Assembly: GCA_017538995.1 (NCBI GenBank)
Contig: JAFYHV010000075.1
Coordinates: forward strand, 1-58,530
Direction of reading: 5' to 3'
Length of the DNA: 58,530 nt
Origin: Lachnospiraceae bacterium
GTDB lineage: Bacteria; Bacillota; Clostridia; Lachnospirales; Lachnospiraceae
The notes beneath the pieces are model-generated. The model made no database searches and was not told the DNA's origin. It saw only the letters and a list, made by a program, of their open reading frames with translations. This document shows, piece by piece, positions 45,119 to 53,528 of the stretch. A program made the translations under genes and the position numbers. The stretch's first letter is position 1, and each line of letters opens with the position of its first letter.

Positions 45119-46339
45119 TTAGAACGAAAAACTATCGAATGCCGGAATCATTATCAAAGCAAATACTATAATTAAAAGAAAAACCATCGGTAATAAAAGT
45201 CTTGTTCCGGCAGTTTCGGCTTTTCTTCGTATCTTCTCTCTTTTTTCACTGCTGCTCTCATCCGCCGCTTTTCTTAATTCGACAGATATTTCCCTGCCGC
45301 CTTTTTTTATATTTCTGTTTATCAATCCGACAAAAAAAGTAATCTCCCTTACCCCGCAGTTTTTCGACATGCTTTCCAAAGCCTCTGTTAAAGGCAATCC
45401 GCCTTTTACATCCAAACTGACTTTATATATCTCTTCATAAATTGGACTGTTTTTCTTCTTTTCAAATTCGGAAGCCAGTCTGTCAACAATCTGCCTGTGT
45501 GTAAGACCCGCTTCGTTTAATAATGCATATTTGACGGCAAAATCCGGATATTCCAGAATTATTTTTTCTCTTCTCTTTTTCTCGTTTTCTCCGGATAATA
45601 ATCTGTCCTTAAAAAGAACAAACCCGGCACAAACTACTGTTAAAACAATAATGGCCGGGACTTTGGAACTTTTCTTTTTACTCCATTTAATATTAACACC
45701 GTTTATTTGTGTCGGAAGAATTACGGTTTTGCTGGTACGGTTGTTTTCATTTTCACTATCAAGATATTTTTTTAATTTCTTCGTAAATTCTTCTTCCTCA
45801 CTCTTAGTTTGCGGTAATATAATTCCTTCTATCGTTTCTTTTTCTTCAAAATCTTCCAGCGAATAAGTTATTTCCAATTCTATTGGGGTTTCTTCATCTA
45901 TGTCGTTTATTATCGCTCCCGATGAATCCACTATTCCTCTTGGTCTAACCCTGTAACCTATTGCAAACGGATATCCCTCTATAGTTTCCGGAAATACAAG
46001 ATTATCGTATATTTCTTCAAAAGAGCTGTTTCCCGACAAAACCGATAGTTTTAGTTCCTCCAGAAATTTCTCCTTCATATCCTCGATTTCTTTCTCCGAA
46101 TAAGTTCTCGAAAGCAATTCTATTTCAATATCTTCTTTACCATATTCGCTCTCTGCCACAAGCTTAATATTCTGCTTTTTACCATATTCTTCTCTTATAA
46201 GAACATCCGCATCGGATGATTCCCCTCTGTTTTTATACAGAAGAAGAATTACTAAAATACTTCCGAGAAGAACAATAATTCCTGCTGTTTTCAGATTCTT
46301 TTTGTTTATGCTTTTATATCCGCTATTTTTTCTCCCCAT
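45119..46339 (-). CDS. TadC-like pilus platform protein with long N-terminal domain
   Basis: The carboxy half (about 225-406) matches the type II secretion F / TadC fold: helix, cytoplasmic region with YALLNEAGLTHRQIVDRLAS and VSLDVKGGLPLTEALESMS, and final membrane helices. The first half is unusual: a membrane segment (about 18-34) is followed by about 180 acidic residues that would lie outside the cell. Typical TadC proteins are about 280-310 residues; this one has 406. It overlaps tadB by 34 nt. Confidence 0.82.
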   Translation of the reverse strand: MGRKNSGYKSINKKNLKTAGIIVLLGSILVILLLYKNRGESSDADVLIREEYGKKQNIKLVAESEYGKEDIEIELLSRTYSEKEIEDMKEKFLEELKLSVLSGNSSFEEIYDNLVFPETIEGYPFAIGYRVRPRGIVDSSGAIINDIDEETPIELEITYSLEDFEEKETIEGIILPQTKSEEEEFTKKLKKYLDSENENNRTSKTVILPTQINGVNIKWSKKKSSKVPAIIVLTVVCAGFVLFKDRLLSGENEKKRREKIILEYPDFAVKYALLNEAGLTHRQIVDRLASEFEKKKNSPIYEEIYKVSLDVKGGLPLTEALESMSKNCGVREITFFVGLINRNIKKGGREISVELRKAADESSSEKREKIRRKAETAGTRLLLPMVFLLIIVFALIMIPAFDSFSF

Positions 46340-47043
46340 AAGAAAGCTCCCAAATATACAAAAAGGCAGATGGTCATAATCACAATTCCGCGCATATTCC
46401 CATAAAGCATGTCAAAATACCCCGGGCTTGTTGCACCTATATAACCAATAATTACGAATGGAATAATACACATAAGTCTGTGCTCAAATCTCTTGGAAGA
46501 TATTAAGGTCCTGAATTCTCTTTTCATCTCTATCTTTGTGTCAATCACATCCGTAGTATCAGATATAATTTCCTTTAGATTTCCGCCGCTTCGTTTGGCG
46601 ACAGAGAAAACCTCGGAAAAATCCCTTATCTCTTCGATACAGCTCCGTTCCCCAAACGATGCTACAAGATTTTCCAAAACGAGGTTATTCTCAAGTCCCC
46701 TGACAATGAATTCGCATTCCCTTGTCATAAAAGATTTTTCGCCAAACATATATCTTATTTCCCGATAAGCACTCCTAAAGGCATTTTCTGCAGAACTGCC
46801 AGCCTGAAGATTCACGGCTATTATTCGTATCATTTCCTTAAACTCGAGAGTCATTTTCCACTTCCGTTGTTCCAGAAGATATTTTTTTACAAAAATCAGA
46901 AACACCGGAAAGAAAATGAAAATTATGACACCTGCAATTAAAGATCTGTAAAAAAAATAAGATAGTAGGGCAGATGCTGCTGCCCAGATCAAAACACAGA
47001 TAATTATTTCCTTTAAACTCAGTTTGTATTTGTCATATCTCAT
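46306..47043 (-). CDS. TadB-like pilus platform protein
   Basis: The 245-residue inner-membrane protein has two amino-terminal helices, a cytoplasmic F-domain (MIRIIAVNLQAGSSAENAFR; FSEVFSVAKRSGGNLKEII) and two carboxy-terminal helices. It pairs with TadC as the platform for the TadA ATPase. The start used is the ATG at 47043 (MRYDKYKLSLK), overlapping the tadA stop by 11 nt; a TTG 13 codons upstream is less likely. Confidence 0.88.
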   Translation of the reverse strand: MRYDKYKLSLKEIIICVLIWAAASALLSYFFYRSLIAGVIIFIFFPVFLIFVKKYLLEQRKWKMTLEFKEMIRIIAVNLQAGSSAENAFRSAYREIRYMFGEKSFMTRECEFIVRGLENNLVLENLVASFGERSCIEEIRDFSEVFSVAKRSGGNLKEIISDTTDVIDTKIEMKREFRTLISSKRFEHRLMCIIPFVIIGYIGATSPGYFDMLYGNMRGIVIMTICLFVYLGAFLWGEKIADIKA

Positions 47044-48229
47044 TTCTTTTTTCCATTTTATAAGTATCTTTAAGGTCTCCAACCTTTTTTAATACATACT
47101 TTGATCCAATCATTTCCGTATCAAACAATTTTCTTAAAACAATACTTTTGTCTTCTTCCGAGGTTACCTCACTAATTTCCGTAACTCTTCTTAATCCGTT
47201 TGCTTCCCTTTCAAGATGAATCATAATATCTATCCCCGAAGCAATCTGTCTCCTTATTGATTCAAGCGGTATTTCCGCATTCTGAAGATACATTGCTTCA
47301 AGTCTTGTAATCATGTCTTTTGAGCTGTTGGCATGTCCTGTCGACATACTGAAATGTCCTGTATTCATAGCCTGAAGCATGTCTGCCACTTCAGCGCCTC
47401 TGACCTCACCTACAATTACCCAGTCAGGTCTCATTCTTAAAGCGGTTTTTATCAAATCTTTAATCGTAATAGCCTCACAACCCGAAGAATTAGAATTTCG
47501 GGTTTCCAGTCTTACCAGATTTTCAACCGAATTAATCTGAAGTTCTGCAGAATCTTCTATCGTTATCACCCTTTCCCCTTCGGGGATAAACTCCGACAAA
47601 ACATTTAAAAGAGTTGTTTTTCCACTCGACGTTCCGCCAGATACAAAACAGTTATATCCCGCTCTGACTGCAGATTTTAAAAACTCGGCAGCTTCCTCTG
47701 TAATGCTTCCGTTATCTACAAGTTTTTCCATCGTGAATACTTCTTTTGGAAAACGTCTGATAGTCATTATTGGGCCTATAACCGCCGGCGGAGAAAGCAC
47801 GATATTCACTCTCTCTCCGTCCGGCAGCCTGGCATCTACAATGGGCTCGCTTTCATTTACGGCCCTGTTGCAGGAGGATACTATTTGCTGTATTACATCA
47901 TCAAGTTTTTCTTTTGATGCAAATTTTTTGGGCCACTCGAAAATACTTCCTCTTTTTTCGACAAATATTCTTTCATATCCGTTTACCATTATTTCCGATA
48001 TATCTTCATCTTCTATGAGTTCCTGCAGAACATCCAGTTTCCTGATGGAATCGAATATAATTTTTACCAGATTGTCTCTGTCTTTATAAGAATAATTATT
48101 TTCAAATGTTTCCCTATATACGGTTTGTGCTATGAGTACTTTTACTTCCTCTTCGTCAGGATCTGATGAAAGATCTATCTCACTTCGAACAATGGCAATA
48201 AGCCTTTCAGTCTCCTTCTCATCTATCAT
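47033..48229 (-). CDS. TadA/CpaF pilus assembly ATPase
   Basis: Hexameric secretion ATPase that powers Flp pilus assembly (and in some systems retraction). The 398-residue protein has the amino-terminal domain with DISEIMVNGYERIFVEKRG, Walker A SGGTSSGKTTLL (K204), Asp box TIEDSAELQI, Walker B RPDWVIVGEVRG and His box TGHFSMSTGHANS. A GGAGG site is 5 nt before the ATG. It is the clearest marker of the Tad locus. Confidence 0.95.
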   Translation of the reverse strand: MIDEKETERLIAIVRSEIDLSSDPDEEEVKVLIAQTVYRETFENNYSYKDRDNLVKIIFDSIRKLDVLQELIEDEDISEIMVNGYERIFVEKRGSIFEWPKKFASKEKLDDVIQQIVSSCNRAVNESEPIVDARLPDGERVNIVLSPPAVIGPIMTIRRFPKEVFTMEKLVDNGSITEEAAEFLKSAVRAGYNCFVSGGTSSGKTTLLNVLSEFIPEGERVITIEDSAELQINSVENLVRLETRNSNSSGCEAITIKDLIKTALRMRPDWVIVGEVRGAEVADMLQAMNTGHFSMSTGHANSSKDMITRLEAMYLQNAEIPLESIRRQIASGIDIMIHLEREANGLRRVTEISEVTSEEDKSIVLRKLFDTEMIGSKYVLKKVGDLKDTYKMEKRNEI

Positions 48230-48244
48230 TTTTACCTCCGTCTT

Positions 48245-49219
48245 TTACCATTTAAACTCCGAAGCAGTTTCCTTTCTTACATAATCCGTCAGTTCCGTAT
48301 ACAGCAGCCTGTCAATTTCACCCGGAAGATTTTTAATTGTCGGTATTACACATTTTTTAGTTTTCTTTAGGATATCATCATGGTTGTATTCATTCAGAAT
48401 CTGCTCATAATGAAAGATCTTACTTTGCGCCCGAGAATCGTTTGCCGTCATGGTGTAAACTATGGAACATTTGGAAAGAAAAGAATCGAATAGTCCCTGA
48501 AGATAGTCCGATAAATCCATGATGATATAGTCGTACTCTTTCATGTCTGACAATTCCGAAAGGAATTCATCCCATATATCCGGTGTAATATATGACAAAT
48601 CCAGATAATAATATGCAGGTTTTATCATATCCAATCCATTGTAACTGACGATACTGTTTTTAAATTTCGATATGAATTCCTGTCGAATGTTTTTAAAGTA
48701 ATAAAGAACATCTGAAAGATCTCCCCGTCTTCCAAATTGTTCGCTTACCGACATTCCCGAAAAACTTTCGAAATTCAAATACAGCACTCTGTATTTTTTT
48801 GCAAGCATTTGTCCAAGTACCGTACAAAACGATGTTTTCATTGATCTTGCGACAGGTGAAAATACACCTATATACTTCGTTTTGCTCGCTGCCGGGTTGC
48901 AATTTTCAATTTCTCCCGCTCCGATAATATCTATCAGTCTGTCGACCACTTCGTCTCCCGGACTGTATCTGAAAATGCCATCATTCTGTGCATCTTCATA
49001 AATATAAATTGTTTTGCCAACCCCTTTTATTTTCTTGTCTTTGTCTTCCGAGGCGATTAAATAATCAATCTTTTCCTTCTCTAAAAAGTCTGTCAGTTTT
49101 TCTTCGCTCGTAAAAGCACAAAGTGAAAATCCAATTTTCTTGTCATCCTCTAAATACTTGTAGAGTTTTTCCATGTATGTAATGTTAGAGTCGTATAATC
49201 CGAGTACTTTTTTCTTCAT
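48245..49219 (-). CDS. TadZ/CpaE-like atypical ParA/MinD ATPase
   Basis: The 324-residue protein has a receiver-like amino-terminal domain (about 1-75) and a ParA/MinD-type carboxy domain. The deviant Walker A that should read KGGxGKT is here SPVARSMKTS (121-130), lacking the glycines and the signature lysine, so ATP use may be altered or absent; the Walker B-like EYDYIIMDLS is present. TadZ/CpaE proteins place the pilus machine in the cell. Position between prepilin peptidase and tadA fits. Confidence 0.75.
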   Translation of the reverse strand: MKKKVLGLYDSNITYMEKLYKYLEDDKKIGFSLCAFTSEEKLTDFLEKEKIDYLIASEDKDKKIKGVGKTIYIYEDAQNDGIFRYSPGDEVVDRLIDIIGAGEIENCNPAASKTKYIGVFSPVARSMKTSFCTVLGQMLAKKYRVLYLNFESFSGMSVSEQFGRRGDLSDVLYYFKNIRQEFISKFKNSIVSYNGLDMIKPAYYYLDLSYITPDIWDEFLSELSDMKEYDYIIMDLSDYLQGLFDSFLSKCSIVYTMTANDSRAQSKIFHYEQILNEYNHDDILKKTKKCVIPTIKNLPGEIDRLLYTELTDYVRKETASEFKW

Positions 49220-49229
49220 ACAAAGCCTC

Positions 49230-49745
49230 CTAACATATCGTTATTACTGTAACTCCCAGAAGAATTGGTAATGAATAATGGATCTTTCCCTTTTTTAACA
49301 TTTCTTTGTCGAGAGTATCCATGTATGATTCGTCAAAAATACCTTCTTCTTTCATTAAAACTTTTCTCAGCAGGTTTCTTGAAAAGTTGAATAAATATTT
49401 GAATCTTTCTCCAAAAGACTTGTTTTTAACGGATTTTATGATTCCTGTAACAAGACCTGCAAAAAGTGAAATTATAAAAACTAGCATTACCTCTTTGAAA
49501 GAAAAACAAATTCCGAGCATTCCAAAGAGTTTTACATCCGCTGCACCGAAGAATCCGAGTGCGAAAATCGGAAACAAAACCAAAATGGGAAATAAAATCG
49601 AGAAAAGTGTACCGAATAAATCAATCCCGTTGTCTTGAATGATTTTATTAGTAAGAAGAATCGATGAAGCTAAAAGAATATACCAGTTAGGGATTTTATC
49701 GGTACTGAAATCAAGCACTGTTGCGCCGATTAAAAATAGTATCAA
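49230..49745 (-). CDS. Prepilin peptidase, TadV/CpaA-like
   Basis: The 171-residue membrane peptidase has the catalytic aspartates D12 in VLDFSTDKIPNW and D70 in GAADVKLFG (normally G-x-G-D). It is first in the Tad operon. The start is uncertain: TTG at 49745 is used; an ATT two codons upstream would have a better spaced AAAGGAG. The carboxy part after residue 100 contains an extra charged loop before the last helix. Confidence 0.8.
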   Translation of the reverse strand: MILFLIGATVLDFSTDKIPNWYILLASSILLTNKIIQDNGIDLFGTLFSILFPILVLFPIFALGFFGAADVKLFGMLGICFSFKEVMLVFIISLFAGLVTGIIKSVKNKSFGERFKYLFNFSRNLLRKVLMKEEGIFDESYMDTLDKEMLKKGKIHYSLPILLGVTVITIC

Positions 49746-49872
49746 TAAAATATGTTTTTTACTCCTTTCATAATATTTTTTTCAAATATTCAGTTGTCAA
49801 TTTTTAAATCAGGAAAATTTGGGGAGAATTTATCCCAATTTGAGGAGTCTCATTTTTTTAGTGGTGAAATCG

Positions 49873-49901
49873 ATTATAAAATATTTCGGACAGTTTGTAA
49901 A
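49873..49901 (-). promoter_or_regulatory. Promoter of the Tad pilus operon
   Basis: On the minus strand TTTACA and a perfect TATAAT are separated by 17 nt. The predicted start near 49866 leaves a leader of about 115 nt with a G/C-paired hairpin (AAATTGGGA ... TCCCCAAATTT). The gap 49746-50070 contains only this promoter, the leader and the GH43 terminator; no c-di-GMP riboswitch consensus was recognised. Confidence 0.7.
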
Positions 49902-50010
49902 GTAGAAATTTTAAATTTTTCAGATTTTTTGTGATAGTACACATACAAAAGTAGGACAAATCCTTTTGTTTAGGCGCTTTCAAGCATTTTCAGTTTTTTT
50001 ATTTTTTTGA

Positions 50011-50050
50011 AGAAAAAATAAAAAAGGACCACTTTTCAGCAGTCCTTTTT
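50011..50050 (-). terminator. Rho-independent terminator behind the GH43 gene
   Basis: On the minus strand a 13-bp stem with G-U pairs (AAAAAGGACTGCT / AGTGGTCCTTTTT) closes a GAAA tetraloop and is followed by a T-rich tract. It ends the carboxylesterase-GH43 operon. Confidence 0.88.
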
Positions 50051-50070
50051 CGAAGGTATGTATAAAAAAT

Positions 50071-51471
50071 TTAATGAAGAAATCTGAAGGACTTTAATCC
50101 CATATTTCCGAAGCCGGTGTACTTAAGGTACAAAGCCGAAACTCCGTCGGGAATATTACATTCTGATTTGTACGTTACCCAAACGGTTTCAAAATCAACG
50201 CCTAATTTGGCATAAACAGGACCGTCCGGGGTTGTGCGGACCTCGAAGTCGCCTTTTCCGTATCCGCAAACGTCAAGCTCAATTCCTTTTACGCCTTTAA
50301 AATCAAAATATTTAAATCCAAGAGTTGTGTTTTCTACGATGTTATAAATATAACCTACACATTCTTCTCCGTCTTTTCCGTCCTGAGTTACTCTGGGAAC
50401 GTGATGTCCGCCGACATAAGGGATTCTTTCCTTGTCGGTGTACATGTTGCAGACGATGTAAGAAGGATATTCCTCTGTATCTGAAAGAGGTCCGCCGTTT
50501 AAACCGCAGGATGTGATCTCAACCTGGGGAATGCTTCCGTCAGGAAGGAATTTAACCTCTTCCGCGCAGCCCTGACGTGCATACCAGTCGTTATTGGTCT
50601 GGCGGTGATAGAAAATATATCTCTTGCCGTTTATCTCACAGAGACCGCCGTGGTTGTTAGCACCGTACGCTGCGGGCTCTTCTGCTTTTTTGTATGTGGA
50701 AATACCGATATCGCAGTTTGATACGATAACTCCGCCGTATTTGAAATCTCTGTCGGGATAGTCACTGGTTGCATAGCAAAGCTCATGCATTACTTCCGAA
50801 GAGTATACAAAATAGTATTTTCCGTCAAATTTACGAATTGAAGAAGCTTCGAAAAATCCATGTTTTTCAAAGTCTGTTCCAAGCGCACATACGGGTGAAG
50901 GAACTACAAATTTGGGTGCTTCTTTTATGGTGAGCATATCCTTGTCGAGCACGGTACACATAGAACCGTGTACGGATGCATCGCCGAATGCGCATACGCC
51001 GCCGGTGTAAAGATATGTAGTATCGCCTTCAGTAATAACTGCGGGATCGAACTGATGCTCTTCGCCCTTGTCACCGAGCTTAGTGCCGTCCTCGTAATGA
51101 ACATATCCGTAAAACTGATATCTTCCTGCGGGTGTATCGCAGACTGCTACGGAAATCGTTGATACCTTATCAAGAGCATAGTAAAGATAGTATCTTCCGT
51201 CGGGTCCCTGTGTTACATCGGGTGCGTAAAGACACATATTGTTTTTTTCATTGAGCGCATCGTCAAGTCTGGTGTAGATTACGCCCTCGTATTTCCAGTC
51301 TTTTAAGTCATCGACGGGTGCTGAATAGCACACATAATCGTTCTGGCAGAAGAAGTGTCCGCCAAATCTGTCATGTGAGCCGTAAACATAAACCCTGTCT
51401 CCGAAGACATGGGGTTCACCGTCGGGAACATATTCGTATGAAGGTAAATACGGGTTAAAACACTGTTTCAT
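50071..51471 (-). CDS. Cytosolic glycoside hydrolase family 43 with C-terminal CBM6-like domain
   Basis: The 466-residue protein has a five-bladed GH43 catalytic domain (about 1-315) and a beta-sandwich tail resembling CBM6 (about 330-466, GFKYFDFKGVKGIELDVCG). Candidate catalytic acids: D in PDGEPHVFGDRVYVYGSHD, D in YAPDVTQ and E in GFFEASSIRK. No signal peptide. GH43 enzymes release arabinose or xylose from hemicellulose oligosaccharides; the exact activity is open. It follows the carboxylesterase gene by 15 nt. Confidence 0.88.
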   Translation of the reverse strand: MKQCFNPYLPSYEYVPDGEPHVFGDRVYVYGSHDRFGGHFFCQNDYVCYSAPVDDLKDWKYEGVIYTRLDDALNEKNNMCLYAPDVTQGPDGRYYLYYALDKVSTISVAVCDTPAGRYQFYGYVHYEDGTKLGDKGEEHQFDPAVITEGDTTYLYTGGVCAFGDASVHGSMCTVLDKDMLTIKEAPKFVVPSPVCALGTDFEKHGFFEASSIRKFDGKYYFVYSSEVMHELCYATSDYPDRDFKYGGVIVSNCDIGISTYKKAEEPAAYGANNHGGLCEINGKRYIFYHRQTNNDWYARQGCAEEVKFLPDGSIPQVEITSCGLNGGPLSDTEEYPSYIVCNMYTDKERIPYVGGHHVPRVTQDGKDGEECVGYIYNIVENTTLGFKYFDFKGVKGIELDVCGYGKGDFEVRTTPDGPVYAKLGVDFETVWVTYKSECNIPDGVSALYLKYTGFGNMGLKSFRFLH

Positions 51472-51486
51472 AAAATAAACCTTTCA

Positions 51487-52995
51487 CTACATTTCAAGGC
51501 CTTTTTTGTTAAGCCATTCTTTGATAAACTCGTCGAACTCAGAATCGCGTGCTCCGGGAACGGGACCGTTTGAAGTAAATTCCATACCTGCTTTATTCTC
51601 AGCGGTGTAAGGAACCCATGTAGGCATAGGTGTTCCGTCTGCATCGTTTCCGTTAGGATCGCCTGTTTTAACAAAGTTTGTAAGATAGTTGCATATCTGT
51701 CTTGCAAGATCGAAATGTCTTCCGACAAAAGGTCTCCAGCAGAGTCCTAAGGTCTCAAAGAAGAACCAGAGGTCTACCGAATGGAATGTGCCGGGGTTGT
51801 CCCAGCCGGGAATGTCGGGATTGAAAAGATAGTAGTAACAATCCTTGTCGTTATGTTCAAATACGCCTTTAACCGCACATTCAATGCCGTTTGCAAAAGC
51901 ATACTGATTGCCGTTTTTAACGTGAGCTTCCTTGAATGAAAGGAATTCGTCTGCCTTGTCACCAAAGATTTCTCTTGCTTTCTTTTCGAAATCTTCATCG
52001 TTTTCAGCCACGATAAAGCTCTTAAATTCATCGCTTGTATTACCTGACATCATAGGCACATGAGCATGTCTTCCCTCAAGGAATGCCTTGGTCTGATTCT
52101 CTTTTAAGAAGCATCCGTCAATCGAAGGACAGAAGAAGAAATTGTTCTTGTTTCTGAACTCGCTTGCTTTGTCACGAACAAACGAAGCATCAAGTTTTCT
52201 TGCTTCTTCGATAGTATTAACGCCGAGGGATTTGATGAATTCGTCGCCCTTTTTCTGAACTGCTTCAAAATCACGGGGAACAATTATAAAGTCATTGAAG
52301 TAAGGGAATCCGATGATTCCGCTCATGATTACGGCCTTCTGGAAAAGTCCCTGTGAAGAGCCTGTAAGATGTGAAAATACACTTCCGCCGCCTGCAGACT
52401 GACCCATAATTGTTATATTGTCAGGGTCGCCGCCGAATGCAGCGATATTTCTTTTAACCCATTTGATACCTGCCTGCTGGTCAAGAAGACCGAAGTTTGT
52501 AGGTGCATCAGGGCTTTCTTTGGAAAGTTCTTCATGTGCAAGGAAACCGAACGCGCCGAGACGATAGTTAACAGATACGAAAACAACGCCTCTTTTTGCA
52601 ATGTTTTCACCGTTGAATTCCATTTCAGGCGGATATCCCCACTGGAAACCGCCGCCGAAGAACCATATAAGTACAGGAAGTTTTTCGTCTGCGCTCTTTG
52701 CGTTAGTCCAAACGTTAAGGTAAAGGCAGTCTTCATCCATATCTATTTCGGGATCAACATGCCAGTCACGAACATAAATATCGTCCGAAAGCCCCGGTAC
52801 ATCCTGCATTGAAATGGGACCGAACTTGTATGCGTCAAGCACTCCTTCCCAATTCTTAGCCGGTTGGGGAGCTTTCCATCTTAAATCTCCCACGGGCGGT
52901 GCTGCAAAAGGAATTCCTTTAAAAACCGTAATTCTCGTATTGTTTCCCGCCAAACCGCGAACTTCGCCGTTTTCAGTCATGACTTTTCTTAACAT
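51487..52995 (-). CDS. Type B carboxylesterase
   Basis: Alpha/beta-hydrolase of the carboxylesterase/lipase type B family. The 502-residue protein has the oxyanion block WFFGGGFQWG, the nucleophile S200 in GQSAGGGSV, and the His region GTFHSVDLWFFFETLG. EDCLYLNVW is the second family signature. No signal peptide, so it probably works inside the cell. Pairing with GH43 suggests removal of acyl groups from imported hemicellulose fragments (inference). Strong GGAGG site. Confidence 0.9.
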   Translation of the reverse strand: MLRKVMTENGEVRGLAGNNTRITVFKGIPFAAPPVGDLRWKAPQPAKNWEGVLDAYKFGPISMQDVPGLSDDIYVRDWHVDPEIDMDEDCLYLNVWTNAKSADEKLPVLIWFFGGGFQWGYPPEMEFNGENIAKRGVVFVSVNYRLGAFGFLAHEELSKESPDAPTNFGLLDQQAGIKWVKRNIAAFGGDPDNITIMGQSAGGGSVFSHLTGSSQGLFQKAVIMSGIIGFPYFNDFIIVPRDFEAVQKKGDEFIKSLGVNTIEEARKLDASFVRDKASEFRNKNNFFFCPSIDGCFLKENQTKAFLEGRHAHVPMMSGNTSDEFKSFIVAENDEDFEKKAREIFGDKADEFLSFKEAHVKNGNQYAFANGIECAVKGVFEHNDKDCYYYLFNPDIPGWDNPGTFHSVDLWFFFETLGLCWRPFVGRHFDLARQICNYLTNFVKTGDPNGNDADGTPMPTWVPYTAENKAGMEFTSNGPVPGARDSEFDEFIKEWLNKKGLEM

Positions 52996-53274
52996 TATAA
53001 AACCTCCGTTTTCTGCTATAACTTGAATCTATGAATTGTTAAACACATAAACTTAATTTATATTATAAAAAAATATATAAAGATATTGTATTAGACAAAC
53101 TTAAGAAAAAAGGGGCACAAAATTTAGTTAAATGACTCATATTTACTTCCGATTTTAGGGGTCTTTTGACAAGTAGAAAACGCCGATAAACAAAGCGTTT
53201 GAAGGTGTTTTTGAAGGTCGATTTTTCTCGGTTTTCGTTATATTTCACAAACTTTTTTTTATTATATTTTTCTG
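52996..53274. other. AT-rich gene-free stretch upstream of the toxin-antitoxin locus
   Basis: No gene is supported here. It must contain the promoter of the carboxylesterase-GH43 operon on the minus strand (several AT-rich -10-like words, no clear -35). A stem AAAACGCC / GGTGTTTT around 53176-53211 is seen but is not clearly a terminator. Together with the antitoxin repeats it forms a gene-free stretch of 533 nt ending at 53528. Confidence 0.4.
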
Positions 53275-53304
53275 TTGACTAATCATTTAATACAATCCTA
53301 TAAT
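53275..53304 (+). promoter_or_regulatory. Near-consensus promoter of the antitoxin RNA / toxN
   Basis: TTGACT and a perfect TATAAT are separated by 18 nt. The predicted start near 53311 is about 40 nt upstream of the first antitoxin repeat, as expected for a type III toxin-antitoxin operon. Confidence 0.85.
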
Positions 53305-53349
53305 TTTTTTACCATCCAATGGATGTAATTGGTTGCCTTGCCAAGCGAA

Positions 53350-53472
53350 ATGGGAACTTTAAAAGATGGGAGCCCTACCATATAAAACAAATGGGATCTT
53401 TATCAGATGGGAACCCTACCATATAAAACAAATGGGATCTTTATCAGGCGGGAACCCTACCGGCAAAAAAGG
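53350..53472 (+). ncRNA. Type III antitoxin RNA: three 41-nt tandem repeats
   Basis: Three head-to-tail units of exactly 41 nt lie at 53350-53390, 53391-53431 and 53432-53472. All start ATGGGA and share GGGA(A/G)CCCTACC; units 1 and 2 end ATATAAAACAA, unit 3 diverges at its end. There are no spacers. Tandem repeats of this length between a promoter and a terminator directly before a ToxN/AbiQ gene are the hallmark of ToxI-type antitoxin RNAs, whose repeat units are cut out by the toxin and inhibit it by forming a cage-like complex. Repeat number and length are seen; function is inferred from the family. Confidence 0.88.
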
Positions 53473-53476
53473 AAAC

Positions 53477-53516
53477 ACGGGCTGCATCATATGACGCAGC
53501 CCGTTAATTATTCTTT
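53477..53516 (+). terminator. Terminator between antitoxin repeats and toxin gene
   Basis: ACGGGCTGC and GCAGCCCGT form a 9-bp perfect stem with a 10-nt loop, followed by the T-rich TTAATTATTCTTT. In type III systems this leaky terminator sets the excess of antitoxin RNA over toxin mRNA. Confidence 0.88.
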
Positions 53517-53528
53517 AGAAAGGAGTAA

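Noticed and set aside
49746..49866. c-di-GMP riboswitch in the Tad leader
   Set aside because: The leader of about 115 nt shows only a simple hairpin; none of the conserved c-di-GMP-I or -II sequence blocks was recognised.
53063..53248. 61-codon minus-strand frame upstream of the toxin-antitoxin locus
   Set aside because: AT-rich sequence without a ribosome site and with a Lys/Arg/Phe-rich random-looking product.
53350..53472. Tandem repeats as a small CRISPR array
   Set aside because: The 41-nt units abut directly with no unique spacers, and the context (promoter, terminator, ToxN-like gene) fits a type III antitoxin RNA instead.
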